From: Polynucleobacter necessarius
GTDB taxonomy: Bacteria; Pseudomonadota; Gammaproteobacteria; Burkholderiales; Burkholderiaceae
Assembly: GCF_900095215.1 (NCBI RefSeq)
Contig: NZ_LT606949.1
Span: 856,249-920,248, forward strand
Direction of reading: 5' to 3'
Length of the DNA stretch: 64,000 bases
Under the pieces are notes generated by a model that was not told where the DNA came from, did no database searches, and worked only from the letters and a program-made list of their open reading frames with translations. Positions 56,090 to 64,000 of this stretch are shown piece after piece. A program made the translations under genes and the position numbers. The first letter of the stretch is position 1. Each line of letters begins with the position of its first letter.

Positions 56090-57868
56090 CTAACTAACCA
56101 ACAGCATTTCAGTGATACCTTTGCCAGCTTGAACCATAGGCCAAACATTCTCCTCTGGGTCAGTCTGGAAGTCCATGAAGACGGTACGATCTTTTAAACG
56201 AATCGCCTCCTTGAGAGCGTATTCAACATCAGACTTCTTCTCAATACGCATACCAACATGACCATAGGCTTCAGCCAACTTCACAAAGTCTGGCAATGAG
56301 TCCATGTATGAACTGGAATAGCGCTTGTTATAAGTCAACTCTTGCCACTGGCGCACCATGCCGAGATAACGATTATTCAGGGAAACAATCTTTACAGGGG
56401 TGTCATATTGTTTGCAAGTAGATAACTCTTGAATACACATCTGAATGGAGCCTTCACCAGTAATAGTGAAAACATCCTTCTCGGGGAACGCTTTCTTGAT
56501 ACCCATGGCGTATGGCAAGCCAACACCCATAGTGCCAAGGCCACCCGAGTTAATCCAGCGACGTGGTTTATGAAACTTGTAGAACTGAGCGGCCCACATT
56601 TGATGCTGACCTACGTCAGAGCAAATGAATGCATCGCCACCAGTGAGCTCCCATAACTTTTGAACAACGTACTGCGGCTTGACGATTTGAGAGGCTTCAT
56701 CGTACTTCAGACAATCTTTTTTACGCCACTCGTTAATCTGAGCCCACCAAGCAGCAACTTTATCGCTGTTTTTACGCTGGCCAGCAGCTTTGAGTTGGGC
56801 AGTCATCTCAACTAATACCTCTTTGAGATTACCGACAATAGGAACATCGACCTTCACGCGCTTAGAAATAACGGATGGGTCGATATCAATGTGAATGATT
56901 TTTCGCGGATGACTTGCGAAGTGTGCTGTATTGCCAATCACGCGATCATCAAAACGCGCGCCAATCGCAATCAACACATCACTGTGCTGCATGGCCATAT
57001 TGGCTTCATAAGTACCGTGCATACCGAGCATGCCCAAAAACTGTGGGCTTGTTCCAGGGAATCCGCCCAAGCCCATCAAGGTATTGGTAACGGGATAACC
57101 CAAGAGGTCTGCAAACTCTTTTAATTCAGGGGCTGCATCAGACAAAATCACGCCACCACCGGTGTAGATGTATGGACGTTCTGCTTCTTGTAACAAAGCT
57201 ACTGCTTTGCGAATCTGACCGCTATGACCCTTAATCACCGGGTTGTAGGAACGCATTTCCAGAGTTTCTGGATAAACAAATGGTCCCTTGGCTGCAGATA
57301 CGTCTTTAGGAATATCAATCAACACGGGACCGGGTCGACCGGTCTGTGCGATGTGGAAAGCCTTCTTGAGTACCAGCGGAAGATCTTTCACGTCTTTTAC
57401 CAAGAAGTTGTGCTTCACCACTGGGCGAGTAATACCAACGGTATCCGCCTCTTGGAAAGCATCTTCACCAATAGCGTAGGTTGGCACGTTTCCACTGATG
57501 ATCACCATCGGAATCGAATCAGTGTATGCAGTAGCGATACCGGTTACCGCATTCGTTACGCCAGGACCTGAGGTCACTACAGCGACGCCAACCTTACCGG
57601 TTGCGCGCGCATATCCATCGGCCGCATGAACCGCCGCTTGCTCGTGGCGAACAAGAATGTGTTCAAACTTATCCTGCTTAAAAATTTCGTCATAGATAAA
57701 GAGAACGAAACCACCTGGGTAACCCCAAACGAATTCAACACCCTCTCTGTGCAGTGCATGCACGAGCATATCTGCGCCAATCATTTCTGGAGGCGCTGCG
57801 TCATTATTTGTATTTGCTGTGTCTTTGTTAGCTTTAGTAGCTAAAAATTCGGCGCTGCTTGTATTCAT
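56090..57868 (-). CDS. ilvI: acetolactate synthase large (catalytic) subunit
   Basis: TPP- and FAD-dependent enzyme that condenses pyruvate into acetolactate or acetohydroxybutyrate. The 592-residue protein has GADMLVHALHREGVEFVWGYPGG, the catalytic Glu in RHEQAAVHAADGYARATGK, TSGPGVTNAVTGIATAY, the FAD part, and the TPP motif as TGEGSIQMCIQEL..NNRYLGMVRQW; the Glu in place of Asp in the GDG box is, as I recall, common in this group. A 25-residue N-terminal extension is Asn/Thr-rich. First gene of the operon. A hairpin CAATTTTT/AAAAATTG (57885-57904) precedes the ribosome site. Confidence 0.97.
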   Translation of the reverse strand: MNTSSAEFLATKANKDTANTNNDAAPPEMIGADMLVHALHREGVEFVWGYPGGFVLFIYDEIFKQDKFEHILVRHEQAAVHAADGYARATGKVGVAVVTSGPGVTNAVTGIATAYTDSIPMVIISGNVPTYAIGEDAFQEADTVGITRPVVKHNFLVKDVKDLPLVLKKAFHIAQTGRPGPVLIDIPKDVSAAKGPFVYPETLEMRSYNPVIKGHSGQIRKAVALLQEAERPYIYTGGGVILSDAAPELKEFADLLGYPVTNTLMGLGGFPGTSPQFLGMLGMHGTYEANMAMQHSDVLIAIGARFDDRVIGNTAHFASHPRKIIHIDIDPSVISKRVKVDVPIVGNLKEVLVEMTAQLKAAGQRKNSDKVAAWWAQINEWRKKDCLKYDEASQIVKPQYVVQKLWELTGGDAFICSDVGQHQMWAAQFYKFHKPRRWINSGGLGTMGVGLPYAMGIKKAFPEKDVFTITGEGSIQMCIQELSTCKQYDTPVKIVSLNNRYLGMVRQWQELTYNKRYSSSYMDSLPDFVKLAEAYGHVGMRIEKKSDVEYALKEAIRLKDRTVFMDFQTDPEENVWPMVQAGKGITEMLLVS

Positions 57869-58010
57869 CTTCTTTCGTCCTTTGCAATTTTTGGTAAAAA
57901 ATTGTTTGGTCTGCTCTATCTCCTGCTTATGGCCTGAGTTCGAACGGCGCTGCTACCGGAAAAAACCACTGCACCACTTCTTGAATGAGATTCTAGGTAG
58001 TAATTCCTAC

Positions 58011-58040
58011 ATTCTATAGCAATCCCCTAAATTGACCCAA
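58011..58040 (-). promoter_or_regulatory. possible sigma-70 promoter of the ilvI operon
   Basis: On the minus strand TTGGGT (58035-58040) and TAGAAT (58011-58016), 18 bp apart, or TATAGA with 16 bp spacing. This is the best -35/-10 pair in the 200-bp gap between ilvI and the divergent sigma-factor remnant. I found no leucine, valine or isoleucine-rich leader peptide in this gap. Confidence 0.35.
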
Positions 58041-58069
58041 TTCCTAATGATTCAGGTCTAATCCAGTGC

Positions 58070-58640
58070 ATGGCAGCAGCCCAAGAACTATCTGACTTTT
58101 TAAGTAGTGTCGAGCAGCGCGTTTTTAAGCAGGCGGTCTATGCTGTGCGCGACGACGATGCTGCCCTAGATATTGTTCAGGATGCCATGATCAAGCTGGC
58201 TGAAAAATATGGGGATAGGCCCGCAGCGGAACTCCCCCTGGTATTCACTAGAATTTTGCAAAATCGCATTCATAATTGGTTCAGAAGACAAAAGGTCCGC
58301 AATACCTGGGTCACCCTGTTTTCCAATATGTGCAAAAAAACCGATGAAAAAGACGATTTTAACCCCATAGAGTCTTTGTCAGCCCCAGATGACAGTGAAA
58401 TGCACCAAGATTGGGCACACAAACTGGAAAAAAAGTCAGCTTTTACAGGCTTTGGAGTCAGAAATATCTAAATTACCCGTACGTCAATGAGAAGCCTTCC
58501 TAATGCGTTATTGGGATTAGCTAAGCATTACTGAGACGGCCAAAGCAATGCGTTGCAGTGAAGGTAGTGTCAAAACACACTGCTCTAGGGCCACCCAAAC
58601 ATTAGATAAAGCATTGAAATTAAAAGGAATTACGCTGTGA
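58070..58640 (+). pseudogene. ECF-type RNA polymerase sigma factor, decayed
   Basis: The first part reads as sigma region 2 (FLSSVEQRVFKQAVYAVRDDDAALDIVQDAMIKLAEKYG, here seen as FKQAVYAVRDDDAALDIVQ, then FTRILQNRIHNWFRRQKV). A frameshift in an A-run near 58430-58436 precedes ALESEISKLPVRQ, then TGA (58496-58498 region) and TAG break region 4: LPVRQ-EAFLMRYWD-LSITETAKAMRCSEGSVKTHCSRA, with the helix-turn-helix otherwise readable. The stop overlaps the next gene start by 4 bp (GTGA), so the two were coupled. Three lesions; no working sigma factor. Its regulon is unknown. Confidence 0.9.
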
Positions 58641-59092
58641 AACACTTTGATGAACCATTGACTCAGACCCAAGCCGATCAATTTGGTCAGGCTAGCGCTG
58701 CCCTGCTTCGCCAAGGTACCCAGAATATTCCGCAAAATATCAAATACCGACTTTATGCGGCACGTATGAAGGCCGTAGCCATTAAAAAGCCTGAAAAAGT
58801 GCGCATTCAAAAAGCGGTATTGGCTGGCACATCTCGCAATTTGGCCTCAGGCTCAAATGGCCTATGGGATACCGTAGGCTGGATCGCCCCTTTAGTTGTT
58901 TTGATTTTTGGCCTTATCTGGATTGCCCAATGGCAACATAACTCTCGCATCAATGACATCGCCGAAGTTGATGCAGCCCTTCTCTCTGACGACGTGCCAC
59001 CAGACGCATATGCTGACAGCGGGTTCATGGCCTTCCTGAAGAATGGTCCCTTATCTGACTCCAGCAATACATCTGATTCGGTTCGCAAATAA
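58637..59092 (+). CDS. DUF3619 family protein, single-pass membrane
   Basis: A 151-residue protein with a soluble N-terminal part (about 1-75), one hydrophobic helix at about 80-100 (TVGWIAPLVVLIFGLIWIAQW) and an acidic C-terminal part. It belongs to DUF3619, found in Burkholderiales next to an ECF sigma factor. The topology (cytoplasmic helix bundle, one membrane span, outer domain) resembles anti-sigma factors, but no zinc or ASD motif is visible, so that role is only a guess. GTG start 58637 overlaps the dead sigma gene by 4 bp. Reading frame intact. Confidence 0.8.
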   Translation: MKHFDEPLTQTQADQFGQASAALLRQGTQNIPQNIKYRLYAARMKAVAIKKPEKVRIQKAVLAGTSRNLASGSNGLWDTVGWIAPLVVLIFGLIWIAQWQHNSRINDIAEVDAALLSDDVPPDAYADSGFMAFLKNGPLSDSSNTSDSVRK

Positions 59093-59104
59093 TTCAGACG
59101 CTGA

Positions 59105-60271
59105 ATGTCAATTACCAGTAAAACATTTTGGGCAAGCAGCTTTGTGTTGCTGACGACTCTATCTGCCGTTCAGATTGGCCCTGTTCTAGCGCAAACGCAG
59201 ACTAGCGGCGCTCATGGAAAATCCACGGCTATCCCCGAAAAAAAACCAGACGGTACGTTGGAAAGTCTCAAGCCTGCTCAACAAAAAATCCTTGCGCCAC
59301 TGGAGGACGATTGGGACTATATGCTTCCGGATAGTCGTAAGAAATGGATTCAGGTGGCGAATATTTACCCCAAAATGAGCGCGCAAGATCAAGAGCGCCT
59401 CCAGTCGCGCATGACTAGCTGGTCCAATCTCTCACAAAAAGAGCGGCGCATCGCGCGTGAAAATTACCTTGCTAGCCTCAAGTTCCTCGCCGAGAAAAAG
59501 GCAGAGGCGTGGAGCGCTTACCAAAAACTGAGCGACGAACAAAAAAAGAAATTGGCAGAGTCTGAGCTTAAGAAAAAACCAACAGCTGCAAACGCCCCGA
59601 CACTACAACAACGCCCGATCTCACCAAAAGCAGCTCTTCCACCAGCCGCGATTATTCCCAGCTCACCTTCGCCTGCACCAGTTGAAAATTCAGGGGCCAG
59701 CGCGGACAGCGCCCCTTCTATAATTCAGGAGTTTATGACCCCCGCCGAGCTTAGCGCATTACCATCACCGCAGTTTTGGCGTCGGGTTGCCTGTGGCCTC
59801 TACGAACAACTCGTATTGCTTGGTGTTATTGCCATCACCTTTTTAGTGCCAAATCTTGGGCTTGGAATTTTATTTGGCATCTCCTTGCCCAGTTGGCTCA
59901 CCTTCATATACCTCTACGCCGTCTTAGGAATTTATTTTGTCTGGTACTGGACGAAGTCTGGGCAAACACTTGCCATGCAAACTTGGCGCATCCGAATTAT
60001 TGGAGGCAAAGGATTTAATCTCACTAGACGACAGGCTTATTGGCGCTATGTCTATGGCTCTCTATGGTTAATTCCCTGCGTTCTTTTGCAATGGGCTTTT
60101 CATTTGCAAAAGTGGCAAATTATTGAAATGCTCTTTGCTGTTGCGCTCTTTATTTGGCCACTAAGCATCTATTTGGATCGTCAAACTATCTTGTATCGAC
60201 AAAGCCTTCCAGACAGGCTCGCTGGCACTCGCTTAGTTGAGCTCCCCAAGAACCTGGTGACCCTGTCCTAA
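59105..60271 (+). CDS. DUF3106 domain fused to an RDD-family membrane domain
   Basis: The 388-residue frame starts with a signal peptide (about 1-29, ending VLAQ), followed by a DUF3106 domain (about 48-150: LKPAQQKILAPLEDDWDYM, WIQVANIYPKMSAQDQERLQ, WSNLSQKERRIAREN) rich in charged helices, a Pro/Ala/Ser linker (about 160-210), and an RDD domain (about 211-388) with three or four membrane helices, FWRRVACGLYEQLVLL, YFVWYWTKSGQTLAMQTWRIRI and TRRQAYWRYVYGSL. An in-frame ATG at 59735 preceded by CAGGAG would start a separate RDD protein at MTPAELSALPSPQFWRR, so this may be two genes merged by loss of a stop. Function unknown; intact reading frame. Confidence 0.78.
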   Translation: MSITSKTFWASSFVLLTTLSAVQIGPVLAQTQTSGAHGKSTAIPEKKPDGTLESLKPAQQKILAPLEDDWDYMLPDSRKKWIQVANIYPKMSAQDQERLQSRMTSWSNLSQKERRIARENYLASLKFLAEKKAEAWSAYQKLSDEQKKKLAESELKKKPTAANAPTLQQRPISPKAALPPAAIIPSSPSPAPVENSGASADSAPSIIQEFMTPAELSALPSPQFWRRVACGLYEQLVLLGVIAITFLVPNLGLGILFGISLPSWLTFIYLYAVLGIYFVWYWTKSGQTLAMQTWRIRIIGGKGFNLTRRQAYWRYVYGSLWLIPCVLLQWAFHLQKWQIIEMLFAVALFIWPLSIYLDRQTILYRQSLPDRLAGTRLVELPKNLVTLS

Positions 60272-60300
60272 CTACTTGGCTCTAGACCTCACGCAGGCAT

Positions 60301-62522
60301 TCAATCGCCGTTGTCTTCTGAACGCTTTTGAAAGCGGTAACCGGATGCGAGACAGGCAAGCACTCCAAAAGCAGCCCCCATCAATAAGGCCTGACCGAAG
60401 GCGTGAAATTCGATTTCCAATACGTAGCGGCCTAATGCCAAAGCAGCCACCCCCGAACCCAATCCCGCAAGGATGCCCGCCAACAACCCAATCACCACTA
60501 ATTCAGTATTTGCAATGATCCCTAGCGTGCGTTTAGAGGCACCCAAAGCCTTCAGTAAAGCCGCATTCTTAAAGCGCCCATCTTGTGTAGCAGCAATTGC
60601 GGATAGGAGCACCAAGACCGCGGCAATAACAGTAAATACCAATAACAAGCATAAGACCGAGGAACGTTTGTTCAGAACTTCCTGAATTTGCCAAAGCGAA
60701 GTGGATACATCAACAATGGTTAAGTTGGGATAGGCTTGACTTAACCGATAATCCAAGGAATCTTGCACTGGCGGTTGATAGTAGGACGTAATCCAGGACT
60801 GAGGTAATGCCTGTAACTGAGCGGCCGGCATGATGACAAAGAAGTTCACACGCATGGAGCCCCAGTCCAGTTTTCTCAATGAAGTAATGGGGGCTGTTAT
60901 TTGCTCCCCCGCCACCTCAAATGTTAGTTCATCACCCATTTTTAATTTTAGGGTTTTTGCAATCCCCGTTTCCATTGAGATCTGCGGCGCATCGCCCTCA
61001 ATCCATTTGCCCGACAATATTTGATTGTCTGATGGCAATTGATCCGTGTAAGACAAATTAAAGTCACGGTCGATAAAGCGTTTCGCATTTTTTTCTTCTG
61101 AATAATGATTTGGAGTCACGGCACTTCCATTCACTTCAACCAAACGACCCCTTACCATTGGATAAAACTGCGGGGTCGAAATGCCTGCACCCCGAAGAGA
61201 TTTAGCAAGGCTTTGTTTTTTCTCTTCTTGGATATTAATCATAAAACGATTTGGTGCATCACTCGGCACACTCCCTTGCCAGGCACTTAAGAAATCTGCA
61301 CGCATTAATAAAACCAATAACAGTGCCATTAATGCAATACTCAATGCGGTAACTTGTACAAGCACTAAACCACTACTTCGGCCTTGGGATAGGGCAACCA
61401 ACCTGAGCGTAAAGCGCTTGGTGGGTATGGCGCAAAGCAATCGTAAAATTCCCCAAGACGCAAGAGCAAAAAGCACTATCGCGACTGAAAAACTAATGCA
61501 TGTTCACAAAGCCAATTTCCAATCTCTAGCCGCAGCCATAATCAATGCAACTGTAGCACCCATCCCAAAAACAGCAATCCAAAAGGTGGAGATGTTGACT
61601 ACATTCAATTCATTTCTATCGTCTTTGAATTTGCGCCTAAGCATTTCAGAACCGCGCAGACGCTGACCTGTTTGCGTGCGTAGCGATAGGCGGATAGAGC
61701 TATAGCTACCGCAGCTATCATGGCGGTCACAAGCGCGATCAATGACAGAAACCGGTCTGCGCGTTCGAGCGCTTTACGCATCAATGGTTTGGCATTTTTC
61801 AAAGTTTCAATGCGAACACCATTAAGCCCATTTATTTCCATATATCCGGCAGCCCATGCTTCATACCTAGCAATTTGCTCATCTGCACCAGCCAGCAATA
61901 CTCGATAAGTAACCCTGCTTCCTATTCCAATGAGGCCGGTTGCGCTTAAATCAGCCATGGACATCATCACGCGGGGTGCGAAGTTCATAAAACCGGCGCC
62001 TCGATCAAGCTCGCGTTCTAGAGTGGCATCGATCACAAAGGATTGGCGGCCAATTTGCATCACGTCTCCTTCTTGCGCATGTAGGGTTGCCAACATTGCG
62101 GGATCGACCCAAACAGAGCCCTGTTCAGGTCCAGTAGAAATAGTATTGCTGCTACCTTTTGAATGAATGCGCAATGAACCGCGAAGAGGATATCCAGGGC
62201 TGACTGCTTTAATAGACCACAGCTTGCTGTTTACGCCAGCGGTAACCATGCTTGGAAACACCACAGTTTGCGCAACCATCAAACCACTGCTTTGCGCCTG
62301 CTCTACAAATAAATTGGGTAATGGTTGAGCAGAAACAATGAGGAAGTCTGCAGCTAGCAGCTGACGAGCGTCGTATGCGCAAGCCATTTGCATGCGATCC
62401 GCCAAAACATTTACGCTCGAAAGCGCGGTTACCGATAGGATTAGCGCTACAAAAAGCCAAGCCAACTTAGAGCGAAACTCACGCCTCAAACTACTGAAGA
62501 AGCGAAGAATAGATTGACTCAA
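60301..62522 (-). pseudogene. FtsX-like ABC transporter permease (YbbP type), broken
   Basis: Large permeases of this type have two FtsX-like domains and long extracytoplasmic loops. The first part (62522-61605) has an N-terminal helix LAWLFVALILSVTALSSVNVLADRM (seen as WLFVALILSVTALSS), an extracytoplasmic domain, three-helix core SLIALVTAMIAAVAIALSAYRY and VCAVLKCLGANSKTIE. It then breaks: a frameshift with probable loss of about 100 residues near 61605-61620, an in-frame TGA near 61502 (WKLAL-TCISFSV), and the second half from 61476 (FALASWGILRLL.., ALLKALGASKRTLG) to a stop at 60301. The partner ATPase gene is not in the window. Confidence 0.85.
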
Positions 62523-63097
62523 ATTGCCTGAATTTGGCCGCCATCAACACGCATGACGGTGCCTGTAATAAAAGAGGCATTTTGACTAGCCAAAAAAGCC
62601 GCCGCATCTCCATACTCCTCGGGATCGCCATATCTTCCCATGGGTATTTGTCTCAAGCTAGCCTTAACAACGTCTTCGTAACTAGTACCTTCACGCTGCG
62701 CTGACACATACCAGGCAAAACACGATCGGTAATCGCAATGAGCGATAGCACCATATCGTTAAAACTCTTTTGCCAGAGCGCGGGATCTTGTCCTGCAGCC
62801 TGTGTTGGTGGTGGGCCGCCAGTATTGTTGATCAAAATATCGATTGGGCCCAACTCACTTTCAACCCGCGTAATCAAGCCATCAATCACCGAAGAATCTG
62901 AGAGGTCCCAATTGAGCGCAAGCGCCCTCCCTCCGGCAGTCTCGATTAATCCAACCGACTCTTGTAAACCTTCGGCATTGCGCCCAGCAACAGCCACCTT
63001 AACTCCCCTCGCGAGCGAGCGACACAGCCATGGCCTGCCATAAGCCACGGCTAGAAGCCATTACCAAAGCTATCTTACCCTGTAATCCCAAATCCAT
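62519..63097 (-). pseudogene. short-chain dehydrogenase/reductase, deleted and frameshifted
   Basis: ATG 63097 (GGAG upstream) opens MDLGLQGKIALVMASSRGLWQAMA, split here into a normal Rossmann start (KIALVMASSRGLW), then a frameshift near 63005-63010 (REG-VKVAVAGRNAEGL). ALALNWDLSD and ILINNTGGPPP are present. About 80 residues are missing between LPGM and AQREGTSYEDVV, removing the Ser and the YxxxK catalytic site. The tail IPMGRYGDPEEYGDAAAFLAS and FITGTVMRVDGGQ survives. No catalytic function possible. The stop overlaps the start region of the permease pseudogene. Confidence 0.9.
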
Positions 63098-63126
63098 CTA
63101 ATCTCCAAAGACTATTTTTTATATTT

Positions 63127-64000
63127 TTAATCCAACTGCAATTTTTGTTTGGCTACTACCTCTTTGTAGAGGGTGTACTCCGCTTTAATCTCTTTTGCAA
63201 ATGCCTCAGGACCATTCACATTAATAATGGAACCAGTGTCTTCGATCCGTTGTTTGACACCAGGATCCATCACCACCTTTTGAAGCGCTGCACTTTATCC
63301 ACAACATCTTTTGACATACCGGCAGGCCCCCAAAGTCCGTAGTAAGCCATTCGATTTACTGGAGCAAGGCCCACTTCAGCAAAAGTAGGCACATTCGGCA
63401 GTTGAGCCAAACGGCTTTGGAGCGGCAATCACAATCGGCACTAGCTTGCCATCTTTGATAAATGGCAGCGACGAAGGCAAGTTATCAAAAATCATGGAGA
63501 CCTGCCCGCCTACTGTATCCGCTAATGCAGGACCCGCACCACGATAGGGAATATGGACAATGAATACACCAGTCAAACTCTTAAACAACTCCGTTTGCAG
63601 ATGGCCAATTCCACCAGTTCCCGAGCTTGAATAAGAATACTTACCGGGATTCGCCTTCAATACTTGCATAAAAGTCTTAAAGTCCTTGGCCGGAAAAGAT
63701 GGGTTAACTGCGATGATATTCGGCGTCGCTGCGATATTGCTAATAGCCGTGAAATCAATGACGGGATCGTAGCCAATCTTCGGATTAATTGCTGGATTAG
63801 CCGCTGTCGTCGAAACTGTCGCTATGCCGATGGTGTAACCGTCCTTAGGTGAACGCATGACTTCTAAAGCGCCAATAGAACCGCCGCCGCCTGCTTTATT
63901 CTCAACAATCACTGGCTGACCCAGCTGACGTCCCAACGCATCGCCCACGGCTCGAGCGATGATATCGGTGCTACCACCTGGCGCAAAGGGCACAATCAAG
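63127..64000 (-). pseudogene. second Bug/TctC-family binding protein, frameshifted, 5' end beyond window
   Basis: From the right edge: [108 protein letters not shown] (seen as [15 protein letters not shown]). A frameshift near 63418 ([16 protein letters not shown]) and another near 63290 ([16 protein letters not shown]) break it; the terminal stop is at 63129-63127. Signal peptide lies outside the window. It differs from the other Bug pseudogene at 25955-26943 and is not a recent copy of it. Confidence 0.88.

Noticed and set aside
56429..56656. Changed TPP motif (GEG in place of GDG) in IlvI as a sign of inactivation
   Set aside because: GEGSIQM is, to my knowledge, the normal form in many beta- and gammaproteobacterial acetolactate synthases, and the rest of the gene is intact.
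57869..58069. Attenuator before ilvI
   Set aside because: Searched for a leader peptide rich in Ile, Val or Leu as at leuA. None of the short frames is enriched and the only hairpin (57885-57904) lacks a T-run in the right place.

Overview
The window looks like a chromosomal segment of a betaproteobacterium of the Burkholderiaceae, most likely Polynucleobacter. The evidence is gene order: rlmE-ftsH-folP-glmM, greA-carB-carA, gloB-methyltransferase-rnhA-dnaQ, tpiA-secG-tRNA-Leu-nuoA..N, rpsO-pnp, and ilvI-ilvH-ilvC-psd-pssA-leuA. Alongside about 38 intact housekeeping genes there are about 15 broken genes, each carrying several nonsense codons, frameshifts or internal deletions. No insertion sequence, phage or CRISPR array was seen. 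A genome full of point-mutated pseudogenes but intact core genes fits a host-restricted lineage, such as the ciliate endosymbiont P. necessarius. That species name is inference from the decay pattern, not proven here.

Layout. 1-2045: decayed TonB-dependent receptor (ZnuD-like). 2050-8734: cell wall, folate, protease, rRNA methylation and transcription factor genes (glmM, folP, ftsH, rlmE, yhbY, a DUF4149 gene, greA). 8794-13253: carB and carA. 13489-15376: dead acs. 15410-18936: lytic transglycosylase, gloB, a methyltransferase gene, rnhA. 19076-22937: decayed RND efflux pair lying between rnhA and dnaQ. 22992-23702: dnaQ. 23708-28040: a graveyard holding a tartrate dehydrogenase-like gene, a SprT-like stub, an amidase, a Bug/TctC binding protein and a flavin oxidoreductase. 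28041-29559: mmsA that lost its start codon and reading frame near the 5' end but is otherwise open. 29625-30779: DUF1178 and Nudix genes. 30904-45412: complete 14-gene nuo operon (complex I), intact. 45520-50562: tRNA-Leu(GAG), secG, tpiA, a quinone oxidoreductase, pnp, rpsO. 50791-51135: remnant of a secreted SYLF-type protein. 51161-57868: branched-chain amino acid and phospholipid operon. 58070-60271: dead ECF sigma factor followed by DUF3619 and DUF3106-RDD genes. 60301-64000: three pseudogenes (FtsX-like permease, SDR oxidoreductase, a second Bug protein).

How the parts fit. What survives is respiration (complex I), amino acid, pyrimidine and phospholipid synthesis, RNA turnover and cell-wall maintenance. 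What is broken is uptake and peripheral catabolism (TonB receptor, two Bug proteins, acetate activation, tartrate, amide and methylmalonate-semialdehyde pathways), efflux, and one extracytoplasmic sigma factor. The most distinctive regulatory element is an apparent transcription attenuator before leuA: a 25-codon leader peptide with nine leucines using five of the six leucine codons, followed by mutually exclusive antiterminator and terminator pairings. I did not find a convincing undescribed multi-gene system. The best leads are the leuA attenuator, the pnp leader hairpins, a DUF3106-RDD fusion with an internal start, and a SprT-ttuC deletion junction.
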